Origin: a virus
IMG/VR virus record: IMGVR_UViG_3300030107_002090
Span: 1 to 32,077 of that record
Length of the DNA stretch: 32,077 nucleotides
Direction: 5' to 3' (one strand)
In this document: positions 17,362 through 26,699 of the stretch, piece by piece
Numbering within the stretch: the first letter of the stretch is position 1
Layout of the letters: each line of letters begins with the position of its first letter
Notes under the pieces: model-generated
What the model saw: only the letters and a program-made list of their open reading frames with translations
What the model was told of the DNA's origin: nothing
Databases searched by the model: none
Translations under genes and position numbers: made by a program

Positions 17362-18932
17362 TGGCGAGACTACTGACACGGTTTGATTTGCCGTGGCCAG
17401 TCAAGGGACTCGTCGAATCAACCGGCTATGAAACACAGCCAAGAGGAACGACTGTCGATTGCCAGAACGTTCGTGCTTACGATCCAGGCACAGGCCGCTC
17501 TCGTGGTGGCCAAAGAGCTGGGTTAACAAAGTACGTTAATGCTCGAACAGCTGACGGTAAGGTTCAGGACATTGGACAGGTTGTAGCTCGTGATGTGCCT
17601 GGCTCTCAAGCAGAGGTTGGTGCTAGAACGGTTACGACTTACGCTGTGACCAATGGTACTGTGGCTAAGGTAACCACTTCGGGATTCACAACTGCTACTA
17701 ACGGCAGTAGTGCTTTGTCATCGAGTGTACCTGCCATCTTTTCGGCTGAACTGTTTGGTGTTGTTTACTTTGCTGACGGAGCATCCGTGAAGCAATGGAC
17801 AGCGTCTACCAACACAGTGGCTACATGGTCGGCTTCTTCTGGTTCTCTGCCTGTTGATAGCAGTAATGAGCCTCGTCTTATCGAGACTTGGCGTGGTCGC
17901 ATTGTGCAGTCTGGCGTTAGCTCTGATCCACACAACTGGTATATGAGTGCTGTGGGTGATGCTAGGAACTGGAACTACAGTCCTGCAACGCCGACTGCGA
18001 CTATGGCTGTCGCTGGAAACAATGCTGATGCTGGCAAGAGTCCTGATATCGTCAATGCGATTTGTCCGTACAACGACGACATCCTGCTGTTCTTTGGTGA
18101 CCACAGTATCTATCAGATGACTGGTGATCCGGCTGAAGGTGGTCGTCTTGACCTGATCTCAGACACAATCGGTGCGCCATTCGGTAGACCGTACTGCAAG
18201 AGTCCTGAAGGCATTGTTTACTTCTTTGGTAGTCGTGGCGGTGTGTACCAGATGCAGCCTGGTTCACCTCCACAGAACATCACTGAAAACGCCATTCAGG
18301 AACGCATGAACACTTACAATGCTAACACCACGTTAGTTCGTATGGTGTGGTCTGACCGTGAGCGTGGATTCTATGTGTTTTTGACACCGCTTGGTGGTGG
18401 AGCAACCACTAACTACTACTACGACACTCGTAATCAGAGTTGGTGGCCGGACAAGTTCGGAAACAATGACCACAATCCCATCAGTGTTCATACGTTCGAC
18501 GGTGATGCGGCTGCCGACAGAACTGTGTTAATGGGTGGTCAGGACGGCTATGTACGGCGTTTCGACTATGACACACCTAGCAAGACGGATGATTCAACAG
18601 CGATTGATTCGTATGTCAAACTCGGACCAATCAATTTGAAGAACCGCCCAAAGATCATGCTCACAGAGTTAAAGGCAGCACTGGGAACAGGAAGTAACAA
18701 TGTCGCACTCAATGTTTACACCGGAGAAACAGCCGAAGCTGCTGCTGCTTCTAGCACTTCTCAGCTGGCTGCTACTGTGTCTGCTGGTCGCAATAAAAGT
18801 GAGAGACGAAGAGCGGTTGGTCATGACATGTTTATCAAACTTCAAAACAACACTGACAGCCAATCATGGAGTTATGAGTTCCTCGGAGTAGAACTCAACT
18901 CGTTTGACGGCCCAACATCGAGGCAATGGTAA
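17361..18932 (+). CDS. Probable tail nozzle/hub beta-propeller protein, 523 aa
   Basis: A large all-beta protein with propeller-like repeats: TYAVTNGTVAKVTTSGF, AIFSAELFGVVYFADGASVK, TWRGRIVQSGVSSDPHNWYM, ICPYNDDILLFFGDHSIYQM, KSPEGIVYFFGSRGGVYQM and a later GGQDGYVRRFDYD. The segment with DDILLFFGDHSIYQMTGDP and the following GAPFGRPYCKSPEG resembles tail nozzle or DNA-stabilisation proteins (T7 gp12-like or P22 gp10-like) that form the channel end of short tails. The N-terminal RFDLPWPVKGLVESTGYETQ resembles the usual arm of these proteins. Its position after adaptor-type genes and before large internal-type proteins agrees. Confidence 0.75.
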   Translation: MARLLTRFDLPWPVKGLVESTGYETQPRGTTVDCQNVRAYDPGTGRSRGGQRAGLTKYVNARTADGKVQDIGQVVARDVPGSQAEVGARTVTTYAVTNGTVAKVTTSGFTTATNGSSALSSSVPAIFSAELFGVVYFADGASVKQWTASTNTVATWSASSGSLPVDSSNEPRLIETWRGRIVQSGVSSDPHNWYMSAVGDARNWNYSPATPTATMAVAGNNADAGKSPDIVNAICPYNDDILLFFGDHSIYQMTGDPAEGGRLDLISDTIGAPFGRPYCKSPEGIVYFFGSRGGVYQMQPGSPPQNITENAIQERMNTYNANTTLVRMVWSDRERGFYVFLTPLGGGATTNYYYDTRNQSWWPDKFGNNDHNPISVHTFDGDAAADRTVLMGGQDGYVRRFDYDTPSKTDDSTAIDSYVKLGPINLKNRPKIMLTELKAALGTGSNNVALNVYTGETAEAAAASSTSQLAATVSAGRNKSERRRAVGHDMFIKLQNNTDSQSWSYEFLGVELNSFDGPTSRQW

Positions 18933-19210
18933 TGAGTGGATTAATTGGTGGACTCAACAGAGGTCCGAAGTTTCCTCCCAGAGCTAGGCGAGCTAATGCT
19001 CGATTGGCTTTGACTGACCCTTCACAGATTTCGGTCAACGGTGCTGTGGCCATTCCCGTAGTCACTAGCGATGAGACTGATTCAACAGATTTATCGAGCA
19101 GTCCTGCTGATGGTGAGATTGTGTTGTTATTCGGTGGTGGATCAACAGCAAAGTTATGTGTTGCCTACAACGGCAACTGGTACGAAGAGACACTAACACA
19201 GATGAGCTGA
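18932..19210 (+). CDS. Hypothetical small virion-region protein, 92 aa
   Basis: Start set to ATG 18932 by the TAATG junction (a second ATG two codons upstream is less consistent). The N-terminus is basic with GPKFPPRARRANARLALTDP, followed by GAVAIPVVTSDETDSTDLSS and the beta ending EIVLLFGGGSTAKLCVAYNG and NWYEETL. It may be a small particle-associated protein with a flexible basic arm. The family is not recognised. Confidence 0.68.
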   Translation: MSGLIGGLNRGPKFPPRARRANARLALTDPSQISVNGAVAIPVVTSDETDSTDLSSSPADGEIVLLFGGGSTAKLCVAYNGNWYEETLTQMS

Positions 19211-19212
19211 TT

Positions 19213-19725
19213 ATGAGTTACATGGCTGGCTATACGCCTCCTAGAACAAGAGAGTTCGCACAACAACGTGGTATCCAACTGCCTCCTGCACAGGGTGGTG
19301 GATTTGGTATGCCTCAACAACCACAACAGCTTAATCCTGCTGGCGGCATGGTTAGCCCGATGTCGCCTGGAATGCCGGGAACACAAGGTGGTGGAAGCAT
19401 GGACACTGGAGGATTGGATGCGAATCCAGGCGGTGGAGGATTTGGTTCAGCCAGCCCTTTACCTCCTGCTCCGACCATCACCAATCTAAGTCCCACGAAT
19501 TACCGCAACACCTACAACCGAACGAACAACCAACAAACCACATTCGATCAAAGCCAAAGAACTACCAACATTGATAACTCGATGACCAGTCAAGGTCAGC
19601 GAATGCAACGCAAGACGAAAGCACAGTTGAATCCCTTCCAAACCATCAGCCCAGAAATGGAGCAGAAGATGATCGGTGATCCTTCTAATCCAATGGCTCA
19701 ACTACGAATTATGCGAGGCCGATAA
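19213..19725 (+). CDS. Low-complexity virion protein, 170 aa
   Basis: Start at ATG 19213, two bases after the upstream stop codon; a longer frame from 19156 lies within the previous gene. The product is rich in G, P, Q, M and N (QGGGFGMPQQPQQLNPAGGM, SPMSPGMPGTQGGGSMDTGG), with a polar C-terminus containing NYRNTYNRTNNQQTTFDQSQ and a final MIGDPSNPMAQLRIMRGR. It resembles disordered internal virion proteins and shares the style (and an MSP motif) with the 1585-aa protein next to it, to which it is joined by TAATG. Confidence 0.7.
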   Translation: MSYMAGYTPPRTREFAQQRGIQLPPAQGGGFGMPQQPQQLNPAGGMVSPMSPGMPGTQGGGSMDTGGLDANPGGGGFGSASPLPPAPTITNLSPTNYRNTYNRTNNQQTTFDQSQRTTNIDNSMTSQGQRMQRKTKAQLNPFQTISPEMEQKMIGDPSNPMAQLRIMRGR

Positions 19726-22700
19726 TGGCTACCGGAGCAGACCAAAAGAATCCGTCACGAGGCGGTAACAAAAACGAGTCGGCAGAACAAAAGACACCAT
19801 TCGCTCAGTCACTGATTGAGCGTGTGATGAACCTGTTTGAAGAGGCTCGTCAGGCAGGTAACGCTGCCAACCAGTCTCGTTACGAGAAAATACTTCGTGG
19901 TTACGACCAACTGACTAATGAACAGAAAGCTGATCTGGATGGTCTGAGCAATAAGCATGGCAACCTGATTGAGAACATGGCCGATATGTCTGGCGATGTT
20001 GTCGAGAACATGAAGGGTGTTGCCAAAGGCACAATCACGGATGTTCTCACGGGCGGTGAACGACGAGTCGGGGATGTGTCTGATAGATACAGAACTGCCG
20101 AATCTCGTCTTGGCCAGCTGGCACAACGAGCAGAAGGACGTGTTGGTGAACTAGGTGACGCTGCCAGGCGACGAGCAGAAGGTCGTGGCGAACGAGTTGC
20201 TGGTCAGCTTGGTGAAATGGGTCAAGCTGCTCGTGAAGGTGTGACTGCTCGTGGTGAGCAAAGCATCGACGACCTGCTGGCTAAATACCAAGGAGCGACA
20301 GACGAAGCAGGACGGACTGTTCGAGAGGGCCGTGGCCAACTACAGGAAGGCTTTCAGGGACTTGGACAAGCTGATGCTGCCAGACGAGCTGCGGCCAGAG
20401 GTGAAGTTGGTGCTGACTTTGCCGGGCAGGAAGCTGCTGCTGGAAGACGGTTCGATCAGGCTCGTCAAGACATTGGCCGAGACACAGATGCTGGTGTGTC
20501 TGATACAGGCCAGCGATTCGCCGGTGGTCGTGAGGATGTGCGTGGAGAGTTTGGTAGAGCCAGACAAACCGCTCAGGATATCGCAGGTGGTGCTGAACAG
20601 CGTGCTGGTCAACTCGGACGACAAACGCTTCAGGATTTATCTGCCAGAGCTGAAGGCCGATTGGGTCAACTTGGGCAAGGTTATGCAGGATTAGGCCAGC
20701 AAGCTACTGGTCAGGCTGCTGCAACAGGTCAGGATATCGGTGGACGCTTTGACGCTTTGCGTGGTCAAACAGCTCAGGGAATCCGTGGAGCAATCGACGA
20801 AACGGGACAAGCCTTTGGTGCTGGGCGTGCTGATGTCACTGGTGGTTTCCAAGGCGCACAAGCCGAGCGTGCGGGACGCTACGATGACAGAACACAGCAA
20901 GGTCTGAACATGTACGATCAGATGGGTGCTGAATCCGCTGACCGTATTAACCGACAGTTTGATGAGCAGATTGCTCGTACTGTTGGCCAAATGGAACAAA
21001 GCCTGATTGGTCGAGGTCTGGATAGCACAACAATCCGTGGTCAAATCCAGCGAGCAACTTCAGACATTGAACGTAATCGTCAGGAAGCACTCGGTCAGGT
21101 AGATGCTCAGGTTCGCCAGCAGAAAGCGGGAGCATTTGAGCGATTCACTGCACAGGGCATGTCGGCTCAAGATGCAATGCAAGCTGCCGGATTATCAGCA
21201 GGTGCGCAGATGACTGGTCAGCAACTTGCTGCACAACAACAACTGCGTGGAGCTGGTGTACAGTCTGACATCGGATTAGGTCAGGCTGGAATCGGAGCAA
21301 GAGAACGAGCTGCTGGACGAGGAGAACAAGCTGGACTTCAAACAGGTTTAGCTGGACTGGCTCAACAGGCACAGGGACAACAGGCAATCTCTGCTGCTGA
21401 GCAGGCTGTTGGACGACAAGCACTTGCCGGACAACTTGGTGCGGTTCAACAAGGCACTCAGGCACAGATGGGTCTTCTCGGCCAAGGTGCTGGAGCAGCC
21501 GCTGGAATGACTGGCCAGGGATTAGCTGCTCAGCAACAAATGGCTGCTCAGGGTTTTGGAGCTAGATCAAGCCTTGCAGGTGCAAGGGCTGGTGCGCAAC
21601 AGCAAGCTGGAATGGCTGGCGTTGGAGCAACAACACAAATGCGTGGCCAAGAGCTTGGTGCTGCGACCGGACTTGGACAAGCCGGACTTGCTGCTCAGGA
21701 ACGTGGCCAAGCAGCACTGGAAGGTCAAACACAGCAATCAAGACTTGCTGGCCTGTCAGCATTAGCCGCAGGACAACAGCAACAACGTGGTGTTGATGCT
21801 TCGATGGCTGGACAACAGTTTGGCGCACAAGCAGGAGCATTGGCCGCTGGTCAGCAACAACAGGCTGCTCTGGAAGGACAGGCTCTCGGTGCTAGAACTG
21901 GATTAGTCGGTCAGGGCTTCGGCCAACAGGCTGGCATGGTCGGTCAGGGAGCTGGTGCATTCCAGCAGGGTCAGGCACAACTTACCGGACTTGAAGGACA
22001 GCTTGCCGGACAAGGCATGGCTGCTCGATTAGGTCAGCAATCACAAGGCTTCGGAACGCAAGCACAGCTTGGACAAGGTGCTGTGTCTGCTCTTGAACGT
22101 GGCATGGCTCGTGGCGACCAAACTAAGCAGAACACGCTTGACTTTATGGAACGAAAAACTGAAGACGTTCCATCACTGGATCAGTACGCTGGTTTAGCTC
22201 TTGCCGCTGGACAAAGTGGTATGGGTACTGGCGGTGGTGGAGTCGCTGCCGGAGGTGGTGGTCAGCAGCAGAACCAAGGTTTTAATCCATGGGCGATGGA
22301 GCAACTTGCCGCTAACCAGCAATGGATGCAGCAGCAGATGGTTGAAGGACGACAACAAGCTGCTCAAGAGCGGAAGGAAGCTGAGCAAAGAGCGCGGGAG
22401 AACCGTGTAGCAGCCATCAAGAAAGGAAAAGAAGACCTAGCAGCAGCCATTAAACAGCGAGAAGAAAACCGAGAGTACATCGACAACCTTCGCAAAGAAT
22501 CCGAGAAAAAATTTGAAGCTGCTCGTGAGAAGCATGATGCCAAACTTGAGCAGGCGAAATCCGACCTCAACACTGCTCAGTATACCGGAAACGCTGACGT
22601 GGTTCAGGCATACAAAGATCAGATTGCTCAAATGGAAACGCAGTTTCGGGAGAACAATGATCGCTTTGACAAGGCGATGGATAAGTTGGCGCAAGCTCGG

Positions 22701-24482
22701 AAAGAGAGCGGTGGAGCGGGAACCCAAGGCGGGGATAACGTTGATATCGATATTAAAATAGGTATGGATGGGTCGGTCACCGAAACTCATCGGAGTGACT
22801 GGCCAGGTACTGAAGCTGGGACAGACGGGCGGGTGTCAAACACAAGTGGCGAGTGGGGCGGTGGTAACCAAGGTGGAAACCAAGGTGGTGGTGCAGCAGG
22901 CACAACTGGCCAAGCCGGACAAGCCGGACAAGCCGGTGGTGGCCAAGCTGGACAGCCAGGGCAGGCTGGTGGTGGACAAGCAGGACAAGCTGGACAGGCA
23001 GGCCAAGCCGGACAAGCTGGACAGGCCGGACAAGCTGGTGGTGGTGGCCAACCAAATCAACCAGCTGGAGGAGGTGGAGGCCAACCAAATCAACCAGCCG
23101 GTGGAGGATGGCCAGGTACTGTACCTGGGACACACGGGCAGATGTCGCCGACAGATGGTGCATCGATGCCATGGACAGACATGGCAGGCTATCAGAACTT
23201 CATGCAGCAACAGCTCGACCCTTCCGGCGAACAGTCCATGCTTGCAGCGAACATGGGTGATGGCATGGGAGGTCTTCAAGGATTATCTGCACGGGCGATG
23301 GGACAACCAACAACGATGGGTGTGTTACCACCACCGACACAGGGTGAGGTGCAGACTGGCCCAGATGGTAAGCCAATAGGAAGTGAGCCAAACTTCGACA
23401 TGCCAGTTCCACCACCCGATGTGAACGTACCACCACCTCAAGGTGGCAACGTAGGAAGTGGTGTCGCCAATCTACCCCCAGGAGTGAACGCAAGTGTAGC
23501 TGCTCCTCAACAGAATCAACAACAACCTCAACAACAGATGGGATTTGCTATGAACCCTCGTTACTCAATTCCTCAGTACTCGGCTCTTCCACCAGAAGGA
23601 CGACCACCAAATATAGGACGGCCAGACGATCCCACAAGAAAAGTGATGGGACCAAGAACTGTTCCACAACAACCACCTCGAATACCACCACCTACGATGC
23701 CAACGCCCCCATTTGGTGGCCCAGGCGCTGGAGGTGGCGGAGGACGCAACCCATTTGAAGACCCGCCATCAACTGATCCTTGGGGAAGACCTATGCCCGG
23801 CGGTGAATTTGAGGTTCCACGCCCATCGTACCCAGGTCGGCATGACGCGCCGCAAACCGACATAAGTGACATATTGCCGAGGGGGATTGACCTTAATGCC
23901 CCCATGCCTCCAATGACAACACCACCGCCGATGATGGGATCGCCGGAAGGTCCTCCTATCTACGGGCCGAACGATGGGCCGAACGTCCTTTACCCTGAAG
24001 GCAGGCGAGACACTCATAGGAAGACACCCACAGGGCGGTGGGACGATTTTGGACCCGATCCTTTGCCTGACATCCGAACCCATGGAGAGAAGGTTAGGGA
24101 TCGCTTTAATAACCCCTTAAATCAAGGTGGGTTTGATGGTCAACCAACACCTAATCCAGGTGGTCGCCCAGATTTCAGAAGTCCCCACGGTATAGAGCCT
24201 GGAAGTGGCAGGGGTACACAAGGCCCAATGTCACCGACACAACCGCCTACACAAGGGCCGTTTACCAGTGCTTACCAATCTGACATAAACCGCACCAATC
24301 GTCAGATGCAGGGTGCTAATCCGACTGATATGCGACGACTTCAAGCACAAAAGGCTAATAGTCAGGCAAATCTAAATGTGGCGCGGCAGGGAATGAAACA
24401 GTTTCAGCCAAAGCCTAATTTACGAACGATGGCCAACCGAGCTAAACCTCGTACTTCACTACCCCAAATGTACGGAACCTAA
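19725..24482 (+). CDS. Giant low-complexity virion protein, 1585 aa
   Basis: Probably an internal or ejection protein, since it follows the nozzle-like gene and has no enzymatic motif. The N-terminal 70 residues are polar and helical. Residues about 110-800 are a long helix-prone stretch of degenerate repeats rich in A, G, Q and R (such as AEGRVGELGDAARRRAEGRG, and later QQQ-AGQLGAQ-type units). Residues about 895-1005 are a highly charged coiled coil (QAAQERKEAEQRARENRVAA onward). Residues about 1062-1127 are a collagen-like or silk-like GQAGQAG segment. The C-terminal 450 residues are Pro/Gly-rich and probably disordered. A long frame on the other reading (20251-20694) is a shadow of this composition. 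Confidence 0.85.
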   Translation: MATGADQKNPSRGGNKNESAEQKTPFAQSLIERVMNLFEEARQAGNAANQSRYEKILRGYDQLTNEQKADLDGLSNKHGNLIENMADMSGDVVENMKGVAKGTITDVLTGGERRVGDVSDRYRTAESRLGQLAQRAEGRVGELGDAARRRAEGRGERVAGQLGEMGQAAREGVTARGEQSIDDLLAKYQGATDEAGRTVREGRGQLQEGFQGLGQADAARRAAARGEVGADFAGQEAAAGRRFDQARQDIGRDTDAGVSDTGQRFAGGREDVRGEFGRARQTAQDIAGGAEQRAGQLGRQTLQDLSARAEGRLGQLGQGYAGLGQQATGQAAATGQDIGGRFDALRGQTAQGIRGAIDETGQAFGAGRADVTGGFQGAQAERAGRYDDRTQQGLNMYDQMGAESADRINRQFDEQIARTVGQMEQSLIGRGLDSTTIRGQIQRATSDIERNRQEALGQVDAQVRQQKAGAFERFTAQGMSAQDAMQAAGLSAGAQMTGQQLAAQQQLRGAGVQSDIGLGQAGIGARERAAGRGEQAGLQTGLAGLAQQAQGQQAISAAEQAVGRQALAGQLGAVQQGTQAQMGLLGQGAGAAAGMTGQGLAAQQQMAAQGFGARSSLAGARAGAQQQAGMAGVGATTQMRGQELGAATGLGQAGLAAQERGQAALEGQTQQSRLAGLSALAAGQQQQRGVDASMAGQQFGAQAGALAAGQQQQAALEGQALGARTGLVGQGFGQQAGMVGQGAGAFQQGQAQLTGLEGQLAGQGMAARLGQQSQGFGTQAQLGQGAVSALERGMARGDQTKQNTLDFMERKTEDVPSLDQYAGLALAAGQSGMGTGGGGVAAGGGGQQQNQGFNPWAMEQLAANQQWMQQQMVEGRQQAAQERKEAEQRARENRVAAIKKGKEDLAAAIKQREENREYIDNLRKESEKKFEAAREKHDAKLEQAKSDLNTAQYTGNADVVQAYKDQIAQMETQFRENNDRFDKAMDKLAQARKESGGAGTQGGDNVDIDIKIGMDGSVTETHRSDWPGTEAGTDGRVSNTSGEWGGGNQGGNQGGGAAGTTGQAGQAGQAGGGQAGQPGQAGGGQAGQAGQAGQAGQAGQAGQAGGGGQPNQPAGGGGGQPNQPAGGGWPGTVPGTHGQMSPTDGASMPWTDMAGYQNFMQQQLDPSGEQSMLAANMGDGMGGLQGLSARAMGQPTTMGVLPPPTQGEVQTGPDGKPIGSEPNFDMPVPPPDVNVPPPQGGNVGSGVANLPPGVNASVAAPQQNQQQPQQQMGFAMNPRYSIPQYSALPPEGRPPNIGRPDDPTRKVMGPRTVPQQPPRIPPPTMPTPPFGGPGAGGGGGRNPFEDPPSTDPWGRPMPGGEFEVPRPSYPGRHDAPQTDISDILPRGIDLNAPMPPMTTPPPMMGSPEGPPIYGPNDGPNVLYPEGRRDTHRKTPTGRWDDFGPDPLPDIRTHGEKVRDRFNNPLNQGGFDGQPTPNPGGRPDFRSPHGIEPGSGRGTQGPMSPTQPPTQGPFTSAYQSDINRTNRQMQGANPTDMRRLQAQKANSQANLNVARQGMKQFQPKPNLRTMANRAKPRTSLPQMYGT
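22909..23105 (+). repeat. Collagen-like GQAGQAG coding repeat
   Basis: Tandem 9-bp units related to GGACAAGCC encode GQA triplets, ending in two GGGGQPNQPA units. A 38-bp motif encoding WPGT--GT-G--S lies at both sides (22800-22837 and 23109-23146, 309 bp apart). The short identical units make the tract likely to change length by slippage or recombination. Confidence 0.85.
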
Positions 24483-24485
24483 ACA

Positions 24486-26699
24486 ATGCCAATTCGTGTT
24501 GAATATGGACCATCCGCTGTTGCGGTTGGTGAGCTAGCGTTTCGCACTGGCCAGAACGAGTACATCGCCAAACGCCGCAAGGAGTTGGAAGAGCTTGCTC
24601 AACGTCAGGCTGAAATGCGTCAGCGTAGCCAGCTACAACAGCAGAGCCTACAGTCTGATCTATACAAGTTTCATGGCCAACAACAAACGGCCATGAAGCA
24701 GTTGGAGCAGCGGCGACAGCAGGTTGAGCAGCAAGGTGTTCAATTTCAGCAAGGTCAGCAGCAGCAAATGCAGCTGGCTGAGCAAGGCAGAGAACACGAT
24801 CTCCAACTGAAGAAACTCCATGGCGAGCAAGAGGTTGCAGACGCTCGGATGCGGCATGGGCTTGCTACACAACGTGACTGGAACACAGCAAAACGCAACC
24901 AGTATATAGACACTTACAAGACCAAGCTCAACGACAATGGCCGCATGAAGATGATGGAGTTGTTGAAGCAGGCTGAAGATGTTGGCAACGACACTCGCAT
25001 TTCACCGGACGAACAGAGACGCAGCCAGCAAGAGATTTACGGCCAGATCGAGGTTCTAGAAGATGACACCCAATACAGAATCGACGCAGATCAGGTTGTC
25101 GGCTATGAGGAGGGTTTCGGTGCGATAAGCGGAGGTTTCGAAACAAACACATCTCACAAACGAGTTCGAAATGCCCAAGGTGGTTGGGATGTGGTGACCA
25201 ATTATGACTACACGACCCAAGATGCCTTTACTGGAGAAATGGTAACTAACACTGTCACTCAGGAAGAATGGGAAAAACACCACCTACCTCCTTCGTATGA
25301 AAATGAAGCTGGTGAAATAAAAGCACCTGACAAGTTCAATGAAGTAACTGGCCAGTGGGATTATCGTACTGTCTCAACGCGAGAACAGCGTGACGCACTT
25401 CAGCAGAAGAAGAAGGCTGAGGAAGCTGCCGAACGAAAGGAACTCTACGGTATGTATCAAGCCGACAGAGACAGTGCTTCAAACACAGGAGCAGCTTTCC
25501 TGAATTCAGACGATGACCCCATGACCTTCAACGACTGGCTCACAGAGGTATACCAGTTGCCTGGTGGCGGTCCACCTGCCCCTGCTCCTCAACCTCCTGA
25601 GCCTGCACCACAACCTCCTCAGCCAGCACCTCAACCACCTCAACCTGCTCCGCAGCCTGTGGAACAAGCACCACCTGAAGTCCCAGTGGAACCTGATCAA
25701 CCAGCAGGTCCTGTGACCGATCCAGCTGCACCAATAGGTACAGAAGGCAACCCAATCATTGTTAACTCGCAAGCAGAGGCTGACGATATGCGAGATCGTG
25801 GAGAGATTGGTGAGGATGATGTTGTTTGGAGTCAGGGCGATCCTGCACCACAACCTGCTCCGCAACCACAATTACCACAATCAGTCATTCAACAACGAGA
25901 AGCTCGTGGTGACCGTGAAGCACGAGAGGCTCGGATGATAGCGAGAGAAGACGCAGCAATGGCTGAACAGGCTGAAGCTCAACGGCTTGATGCTATCGAC
26001 GAAGCTAAACGTGTTCAGTATCGCCGTGAGCGTACTCCAATGTCGCCCGAAGAACAAATCCGGCGTGAAGACGCTGCGATCCGTGAAGAAATGGAAGCTC
26101 AACGTATTGATCGCAAAGTAGCAGAACGATCAGGAACACCACTCTATTTTGATCCTAGTATTAGGGGGGTGGGAGGAAGACCAGGCCGAGAAACACCAAT
26201 GTCATCAGCAGCCGATGAACCACAAATCCAGCGTTACGATGTGGAAAGAGATCGGCTGGGTTATCAATATAATCCAGTGTACTCTCTTCCTAGAGAATAC
26301 ATGGCTGAACTAGAACGCCGTGACGCAGAAATGAAAGATCGAGTGCAGTCGATAGATTACCAACCCTCTCAGGAAGTTGCTTCGCAGTACGGAATCAACC
26401 AGAACTTCCAAACTTACTTTGGTGAACAACAGCCAGCGACAACAACTCTAGGAGTCTTGGAAGGTCAGCCGCATCAGTACCCAACAGATAACTACAAAGT
26501 CCCTGTTTACCCAGGAGCTGCTGAAGCAGATCAGAATTCTGTTGAGGGTATTGAACTTCAAATGAAATACAACACTTCTGCATGGCAGCGTGACCCAAAT
26601 CGTGAGGTTGAACGTGTTAGCTCTGAGGAATTAATGGAGCAGACTCGACGTAAACTCAATCCGCAACCGAAATGGCAAGGACCGCTACAGGGATTCTAA
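24486..26699 (+). CDS. Coiled-coil virion protein with Pro-Ala-Gln linkers, 737 aa
   Basis: It starts three bases after the preceding stop codon. Residues about 1-25 (MPIRVEYGPSAVAVGELAFR) may be a folded or anchoring segment. Residues 28-150 form a glutamine-rich coiled coil (KRRKELEELAQRQAEMRQRS). A middle region carries GGWDVVTNYDYTTQDAFTGE. Residues about 363-418 and 452-465 are PAPQPP-type linkers separating a short folded piece with IVNSQAEADDMRDRGEIGED. The C-terminal part is again charged helix (RREDAAIREEMEAQRIDRKV) followed by a tail. It is probably an internal virion or ejection protein partnering the two giant neighbours; no enzyme motif is seen. It is directly followed by the next gene (TAAATG). 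Confidence 0.8.
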   Translation: MPIRVEYGPSAVAVGELAFRTGQNEYIAKRRKELEELAQRQAEMRQRSQLQQQSLQSDLYKFHGQQQTAMKQLEQRRQQVEQQGVQFQQGQQQQMQLAEQGREHDLQLKKLHGEQEVADARMRHGLATQRDWNTAKRNQYIDTYKTKLNDNGRMKMMELLKQAEDVGNDTRISPDEQRRSQQEIYGQIEVLEDDTQYRIDADQVVGYEEGFGAISGGFETNTSHKRVRNAQGGWDVVTNYDYTTQDAFTGEMVTNTVTQEEWEKHHLPPSYENEAGEIKAPDKFNEVTGQWDYRTVSTREQRDALQQKKKAEEAAERKELYGMYQADRDSASNTGAAFLNSDDDPMTFNDWLTEVYQLPGGGPPAPAPQPPEPAPQPPQPAPQPPQPAPQPVEQAPPEVPVEPDQPAGPVTDPAAPIGTEGNPIIVNSQAEADDMRDRGEIGEDDVVWSQGDPAPQPAPQPQLPQSVIQQREARGDREAREARMIAREDAAMAEQAEAQRLDAIDEAKRVQYRRERTPMSPEEQIRREDAAIREEMEAQRIDRKVAERSGTPLYFDPSIRGVGGRPGRETPMSSAADEPQIQRYDVERDRLGYQYNPVYSLPREYMAELERRDAEMKDRVQSIDYQPSQEVASQYGINQNFQTYFGEQQPATTTLGVLEGQPHQYPTDNYKVPVYPGAAEADQNSVEGIELQMKYNTSAWQRDPNREVERVSSEELMEQTRRKLNPQPKWQGPLQGF

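Noticed and set aside
20251-20694. 147-codon frame and several minus-strand frames inside the 1585-aa gene
   Set aside because: Repetitive GC-biased codons of the giant gene create long open shadows; their products have no independent ribosome-binding site or domain pattern.
22909-23105. CRISPR-like array
   Set aside because: The repeats are 9-bp units without spacers and stay in the reading frame of a protein (GQA repeats).
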